From Actinomycetota bacterium (GTDB lineage: Bacteria; Actinomycetota; Acidimicrobiia; Acidimicrobiales; AC-25): a stretch of DNA of 9,515 nt. The stretch covers positions 1 through 9,515 of the forward strand of contig VAXF01000080.1 in the NCBI GenBank assembly GCA_005888395.1, given 5' to 3'. Of this stretch, positions 6,504-9,515 are shown in pieces. The notes under the pieces were generated by a model. That model saw only the letters and a program-made list of their open reading frames with translations. It was not told the DNA's origin and made no database searches. A program made the translations under genes and the position numbers. Every line of letters starts with the position of its first letter. The stretch's first letter is position 1.

Positions 6504-6545
6504 CTACGTAAGGAGGAGGATCGAGGTCGGGAACGGGATGGACAT
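6504..6545 (-). CDS. leuL: leuA leader peptide (MSIPFPTSILLLT)
   Basis: The 13-residue ORF has codons ATC CTC CTC CTT ACG TAG at its end, i.e. Ile followed by three consecutive leucines just before the stop. It lies between the putative promoter and a U-tract terminator ahead of leuA, the classical layout of a leucine attenuation peptide. Ribosome stalling on the Leu codons (6518-6510) when charged tRNA-Leu is scarce would alter folding of the stem that begins right after the stop codon. No Shine-Dalgarno sequence is seen. The ATG is nine bases downstream of the -10-like GAGGAT, so the transcript may be leaderless or nearly so. The symbol is by analogy with enteric leuL; there is no expected sequence homology. 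Confidence 0.82.
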   Translation of the reverse strand: MSIPFPTSILLLT

Positions 6546-6554
6546 TGCGCAACC

Positions 6555-6584
6555 ATCCTCGCAGGGCGCCTCATCACGCGTCAA
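6555..6584 (-). promoter_or_regulatory. putative leuA promoter
   Basis: On the minus strand, TTGACG (6584-6579) matches the -35 consensus TTGACA at five of six positions. It is separated by 18 bases from GAGGAT (6560-6555), a weak -10 with A2 and T6 conserved. Initiation would fall about at, or a few bases before, the leader peptide ATG at 6545. Confidence 0.6.
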
Positions 6585-6599
6585 GGCGATAGCGCGGGC

Positions 6600-6605
6600 T
6601 ACGGT
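6600..6605 (+). promoter_or_regulatory. candidate -10 box (TACGGT) of the divergent gene
   Basis: TACGGT fits TANNNT and lies exactly nine bases before the ATG at 6615. There is no ribosome binding site in those nine bases, so a leaderless or near-leaderless transcript is suggested. No convincing -35 is visible. It would form a divergent promoter pair with leuA, sharing the 6555-6605 interval. Confidence 0.4.
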
Positions 6606-6614
6606 GGCGCCCGC

Positions 6615-7157
6615 ATGGTCCGCCGGTCGTTCCGCATCGGACTTCGCCTCGGCATCCTCGCCGGTGTCGTGTGGGCGGTGACCAAGATGCTCCAGTCGCG
6701 CCAGGCGGAGGCGCCCGCCTTCGAGCCCACGCCGTGGACCCCGGCGCCCCTGCCGTCGGCACCCACACCGCCCCCGCCCGCGCCGGCGGCTCCGGCTCCG
6801 CAACCGGAAGCCACGCCCGCGGTCGCCCCGATACCGGCGCCGAGGACGCCGCCGCCGGCAAAGGCAGCGCCTCCGGCAAAGGCAGCGCCTCCGAAGAAGG
6901 CGTCCCCCGCCAAGGCCGCGCCCGCGAAAGCGGTGAAGAAGGCAGCGAAGAAGACCGGCGAGCGGACCGCGCCGAAGCCGGCCTGGGTCGAGCCCGTCGG
7001 GAACGTGTGCCCGCCGTCCCATCCCATCAAGGTCAAGCTCGCCAGCCGGATCTTCCACGTCCCCGGCCTGCTCGCCTACGACCGCACCAACCCCGACCGC
7101 TGCTACACCGACGAGCGCTCCGCCACCAACGACGGCTTCACCCGCGCCAAGCGCTGA
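6615..7157 (+). CDS. membrane-anchored protein with Pro/Ala/Lys linker and sunset-like C-terminal domain
   Basis: The 180-residue protein has three parts. Residues about 8-26 form one hydrophobic helix after a basic N-terminus (MVRRSFR), probably an uncleaved membrane anchor or signal anchor. Residues 31-122 are Pro/Ala-rich, turning into Lys/Ala/Pro repeats at 81-113 that resemble histone H1-type tails. Residues 130-180 form a compact C-terminal domain: VCPPSHPIKVKLASRIFHVPGL, then YDRTNPDRCYTDERSATNDGFTRAKR, with Cys132, His148 and Cys163. From memory this resembles the small actinobacterial domain that product names call 'sunset' domain; I could not check this. Its biochemical role is not established. 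The start at 6615 is preferred over an in-frame ATG at 6489, because the earlier stretch is antisense to the leuA leader. It is divergent from leuA and convergent with serA. Confidence 0.78.
   Translation: MVRRSFRIGLRLGILAGVVWAVTKMLQSRQAEAPAFEPTPWTPAPLPSAPTPPPPAPAAPAPQPEATPAVAPIPAPRTPPPAKAAPPAKAAPPKKASPAKAAPAKAVKKAAKKTGERTAPKPAWVEPVGNVCPPSHPIKVKLASRIFHVPGLLAYDRTNPDRCYTDERSATNDGFTRAKR
6855..6890 (+). repeat. two exact 18-bp tandem copies in the linker
   Basis: The 18-base unit CCGGCAAAGGCAGCGCCT occurs at 6855-6872 and again at 6873-6890 and encodes the repeated PAKAAP of the Lys/Ala/Pro linker. A degenerate third copy follows (PKKASPAKAAPAKA). Confidence 0.9.
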
Positions 7158-7174
7158 GGTCGTCCGCCGGCATC

Positions 7175-7222
7175 TTTTGGGCGCGAAATCGGCTGCTCGG
7201 ACAGCCAATTACGCGCCCAAAA
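7175..7222. terminator. second palindrome between convergent genes, possible bidirectional terminator
   Basis: TTTTGGGCGCG (7175-7185) pairs perfectly with CGCGCCCAAAA (7212-7222). After one mismatch, three more pairs and another mismatch, GGCTG (7191-7195) pairs with CAGCC (7202-7206) around a six-base loop. It lies 17 bases after the stop of the + strand gene and 13 bases after the 3' end of serA, so both transcripts would carry it. As in the 4155-4211 palindrome, the T run is on the outer 5' side and the A run on the outer 3' side in both orientations. Confidence 0.6.
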
Positions 7223-7235
7223 CGTAGAACGCTCG

Positions 7236-8804
7236 TCAGTCGAGGCTCAACGCGTTGGCGTCGACGATGCCGTCGGAGTTGCGCAGCGTGTCGAGCACCT
7301 CGGCCGGAACCGGCTCGTCGACGGCGAGCACCATGAGCGCGGCCTCCCCCGTCGGCGACTGGCCGAGCGCCATGTTGGCGATGTTCACGCCCGCCCGACC
7401 GAGGACGCCGCCGACGAGACCGATCATTCCGGGCCGGTCGTCGTTGCGGATCACGAGCATGTGGCGCGCGGGCGGCACGTCGACCGTGTGCTCGTCGACC
7501 ATGACGATGCGCGGCTCGCCCCGCAGGCCCGCGAGCGTGCCCGCGACGGCGTGGTCGCCCCCGCGCAGCGACACCAGGTTGACGTAGTCCTGGGCCACGG
7601 AGGTCTTCGTCTCTCGTAGCTCCACCCCGCGCTCGGCCGCCAGCTGTGGCGCGTTGACATACGACACCGGCTCGTCACTCGCCGCCCCGAACAGGCCCTT
7701 CAGCACCGCGAGGCTGAGGATGCGCGTGTCGTAGTCGGCGAGGCCGCCCTGGTACTCGACCTCGAGAACGTGGGGAACGCCGTGGTTGAGAGCGGCGAAC
7801 ACCCGGCCGAGGCGCTCGGTGAGCGGCAGGAAGGGACGCACGGTCTCGGACGCCTCGGTAGCGGCCACGTTCACCGCGAACGGCACGAACTCCCCCGACA
7901 GCGCCAGCAGCACCTGCTCGGCGATCGTGGCGCCGGCCTTGTCCTGGGCCTCGCGCGTGCTCGCGCCGAGGTGGGGCGTCACCACGACCGAGTCGAGATC
8001 GAAGAGCGGCGACGACGTGCACGGTTCCTCGGCGAACACGTCGAGGCCCGCGCCACCGACGACGCCGTCGCGGATGGCGCGCGCCAGCGCGTCCTCGTCG
8101 ACGATGCCGCCGCGTGCCGTGTTCACGATGCGCAGGCCGGGCTTGGCCAGCTTCAGCAGGTCGTCCCCGACGAGCCCGACCGTCTCGGGCGTCTTGGTGA
8201 CGTGGATCGACAGGAAGTCGGCCGTGCGCACGACGTCCTCGAGGCCCAGCAGGTCGACGCCGATCTGACGGGCGCGCTCGGGCGCCACATAGGGGTCGTA
8301 GGCCACCAGCCGCATGCCGAAGGCACTCGCCCGCTGGGCCACCAGGGTGCCGACCCGGCCGAGGCCGATGATGCCGAGCGTCTTGCCGTGCAACTCGACA
8401 CCCTCCCACCGCGACCGCTCCCAGCTCCCACCGGTGAGGGCGGCGTGAGCCTGGGGGATGTTGCGGGCCTGGGCGAGCAGTAGCGCCATCGTGTGTTCGG
8501 CATTGGAGAGGATGTTCGACTGCGGCGCGTTCACCACCATCACGCCCCGGCGGGTGGCCGTCGCGACGTCGATGTTGTCGACGCCGATGCCGGCTCGACC
8601 CACGACCACCAGCTCGTCGGCCGCCTCGAGGACGTCGGCCGTCACCTTCGTGGCGGAGCGGACGATCAGCGCGTGCGCGCCCCGCACGGCGGCAAGCAGC
8701 CCGTCGGGCGCGAGCCCGAGGCGCACGTCGACCTCGTGGCCGGCGTCGCGCAGGACGCCCAGTCCCCGCTCGGCGATCTCCTCGGTGACCAGCACGCGAG
8801 TCAT
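7236..8804 (-). CDS. serA: D-3-phosphoglycerate dehydrogenase, long form with ACT domain
   Basis: SerA (EC 1.1.1.95) oxidises 3-phosphoglycerate with NAD+ in the first step of serine synthesis. The 522 residues correspond to the long actinobacterial/mammalian-type form. Order of domains: substrate-binding part (1-~95, ~290-310), NAD-binding Rossmann domain with GLGRVG (147-152) and Asp170 at the end of the next strand, an intervening allosteric substrate-binding domain (~312-445), and a C-terminal ACT domain (~448-522, RNDDRPGMIG and NIANMALG), which normally binds serine for feedback inhibition. Catalytic residues are Arg231 in NTARGGIVDE, Glu260 in DVFAEEP, and His278 in TPHLGAST, with family spacing. 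ATG 8804 follows the aminotransferase stop by six bases, with GGAG nine bases upstream. The two are probably one transcript. It ends next to a palindrome. Confidence 0.97.
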   Translation of the reverse strand: MTRVLVTEEIAERGLGVLRDAGHEVDVRLGLAPDGLLAAVRGAHALIVRSATKVTADVLEAADELVVVGRAGIGVDNIDVATATRRGVMVVNAPQSNILSNAEHTMALLLAQARNIPQAHAALTGGSWERSRWEGVELHGKTLGIIGLGRVGTLVAQRASAFGMRLVAYDPYVAPERARQIGVDLLGLEDVVRTADFLSIHVTKTPETVGLVGDDLLKLAKPGLRIVNTARGGIVDEDALARAIRDGVVGGAGLDVFAEEPCTSSPLFDLDSVVVTPHLGASTREAQDKAGATIAEQVLLALSGEFVPFAVNVAATEASETVRPFLPLTERLGRVFAALNHGVPHVLEVEYQGGLADYDTRILSLAVLKGLFGAASDEPVSYVNAPQLAAERGVELRETKTSVAQDYVNLVSLRGGDHAVAGTLAGLRGEPRIVMVDEHTVDVPPARHMLVIRNDDRPGMIGLVGGVLGRAGVNIANMALGQSPTGEAALMVLAVDEPVPAEVLDTLRNSDGIVDANALSLD

Positions 8805-8810
8805 GCCGCG

Positions 8811-9515
8811 TTACTCCGCCTCGGCCAGGAGCTTGCCCATGCGGGTCACGCCCTCGACCAGGTCGTCGTCGCCCAGCGCGTACGACAGGCGGCCGTAGCC
8901 GGCTGCGCCGAACGCCTCGCCCGGCACGATCGCCACCCCGACCTCGTCGAGCACGAGGCCGGCGAGCTCGAGCGTGGTGCCGGCGCGCCGCCCGCGGATC
9001 TCGCGGCCCACCACGCCCGCGAACGACGGGAAGCAGTAGAACGCGCCCTGGGGCTCGACACAGCTCACCCCTGGGATCTCGTTGAGCAGCTCGTGCATGC
9101 GCCGGCGCCGGCGGTCGAAGGCGGCCCGCATCATGGCGACCGCGGAGAGATCGCCGGACACTCCCGCCAATGCCGCAACCTGCGAGACGTTGGCGACGTT
9201 CGACGTCGAGTGCGACTGCAGGTTGGTCGCGGCGACCGTGACGTCAGGCGGGGCGATCATCCACCCGACGCGCCAGCCGGTCATGGCGTACGTCTTCGCT
9301 ACGCCGTTCACCACGACGCAGCGCTCGGCGAGCTCCGGCACCAGCGCCGGCATCGAATGGAACGACGCGTCGCCGTACACGAGGTGCTCGTAGATCTCGT
9401 CGCTGATCACCCAGATGCCGTGCTCGGCGGCCCACCTCCCGATGGCCTCCACCTCGGCGCGCGGGTACACGGCGCCGGTCGGGTTCGACGGCGACACGAA
9501 GATCATCGCCTTCGT
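8811..9515 (-). CDS. PLP-dependent class I aminotransferase, C-terminal part (likely aspartate aminotransferase)
   Basis: The frame is open to the window edge. About 234 residues are visible and roughly the first 160 are outside. An internal Met at 9506 is not the start, because the upstream residues TKA continue the family strand TKAMIFVSPSNPTG. Signatures of fold-type I aminotransferases are SPSNPTG, VISDEIYEHLVYG (PLP-ring Asp and nearby Tyr), the Schiff-base lysine in VNGVAKTYAMTGWRVGW (codon 9296-9294), and the carboxylate-binding Arg in GRLSYALG. The motif AKTYAMTGWRVG suits the aspartate aminotransferase 1-beta subgroup, but other amino-acid specificities cannot be excluded. The gene lies six bases upstream of serA. 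A phosphoserine aminotransferase (SerC) is unlikely, since that family has different motifs. Confidence 0.9.
   Translation of the reverse strand, partial: TKAMIFVSPSNPTGAVYPRAEVEAIGRWAAEHGIWVISDEIYEHLVYGDASFHSMPALVPELAERCVVVNGVAKTYAMTGWRVGWMIAPPDVTVAATNLQSHSTSNVANVSQVAALAGVSGDLSAVAMMRAAFDRRRRRMHELLNEIPGVSCVEPQGAFYCFPSFAGVVGREIRGRRAGTTLELAGLVLDEVGVAIVPGEAFGAAGYGRLSYALGDDDLVEGVTRMGKLLAEAE

Noticed and set aside
6397..6545. T-box or other tRNA/metabolite riboswitch before leuA
   Set aside because: The leader is only about 150 bases and no T-box core such as the conserved antiterminator sequence is visible. The Leu-rich peptide with terminator explains it better.
6397..6552. Upstream extension of leuA to ATG 6552
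   Set aside because: It would translate through the terminator stem; the residues do not resemble LeuA N-termini, while ATG 6396 has a good ribosome binding site and the family start.
4480..6681. 733-codon open frame on the plus strand opposite the methyltransferase and leuA
   Set aside because: Shadow of leuA: it is low-complexity (Asp/Arg/His/Val-rich), has no recognisable motif, and runs through the attenuator.
6508..6681. Small + strand ORF starting ATG 6538 behind an excellent Shine-Dalgarno-like AGGAGGAGGA
   Set aside because: The purine run is simply the complement of the leader peptide's Ile and Leu codons. The ORF product is Ser/Ala-rich and overlaps the divergent promoters and the real gene at 6615.

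Overview
The window is a GC-rich stretch of dense, short-spaced genes, most likely from an actinobacterium. An Acidimicrobiia-like lineage is my guess from gene style, not something the sequence proves. Supporting signs are Ala/Arg/Val/Asp-rich proteins, near-exclusive G/C at third codon positions, TANNNT-like boxes placed just upstream of start codons as in leaderless transcripts, and a small membrane-anchored protein ending in a C-terminal domain typical of actinobacteria. There are no tRNAs, rRNAs, insertion sequences, prophage genes or CRISPR arrays. No gene-free gap reaches 300 bases.

Layout. (1) Positions 3-527 (+) hold the C-terminal part of an alpha/beta hydrolase whose tail is built from four 15-bp tandem repeats. 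(2) 616-1356 (+) encodes a small soluble histidine-kinase-like protein. (3) 1369-4147 (+) is a tightly packed leuC-leuD-SDR unit with overlapping stop and start codons (TGATG, TAATG). (4) 4155-4211 is a near-perfect long palindrome between convergent genes. (5) 6396-4218 (-) is leuA followed after one base by a class I SAM methyltransferase. (6) 6397-6584 is the leuA control region: promoter, a 13-residue leader peptide containing Ile-Leu-Leu-Leu, a stem next to the leader stop codon, and a canonical U-tract terminator. Together these read as a leucine transcription attenuator. (7) 6615-7157 (+), divergent from leuA, encodes a one-TM protein with a Pro/Ala/Lys linker and a 'sunset'-like C-terminal domain. 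(8) 7175-7222 is a second palindrome of the same TTTTG...CAAAA design, again between convergent genes. (9) 8804-7236 (-) is serA and 9515-8811 (-) is the C-terminal part of a class I aminotransferase, six bases upstream of serA.

How the genes fit together. LeuA condenses acetyl-CoA with 2-ketoisovalerate, and LeuC/LeuD isomerise the resulting 2-isopropylmalate. LeuB, the third enzyme of the leucine branch, is not in the window, and the SDR after leuD is not a LeuB homologue. SerA opens serine synthesis from 3-phosphoglycerate, and the adjacent aminotransferase is probably an aspartate aminotransferase. The region is therefore an amino-acid biosynthesis neighbourhood. leuA appears to be controlled by attenuation, whereas leuCD lie on the opposite strand under a different promoter. 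The most informative non-coding signals are the attenuator and the two convergent-junction palindromes.
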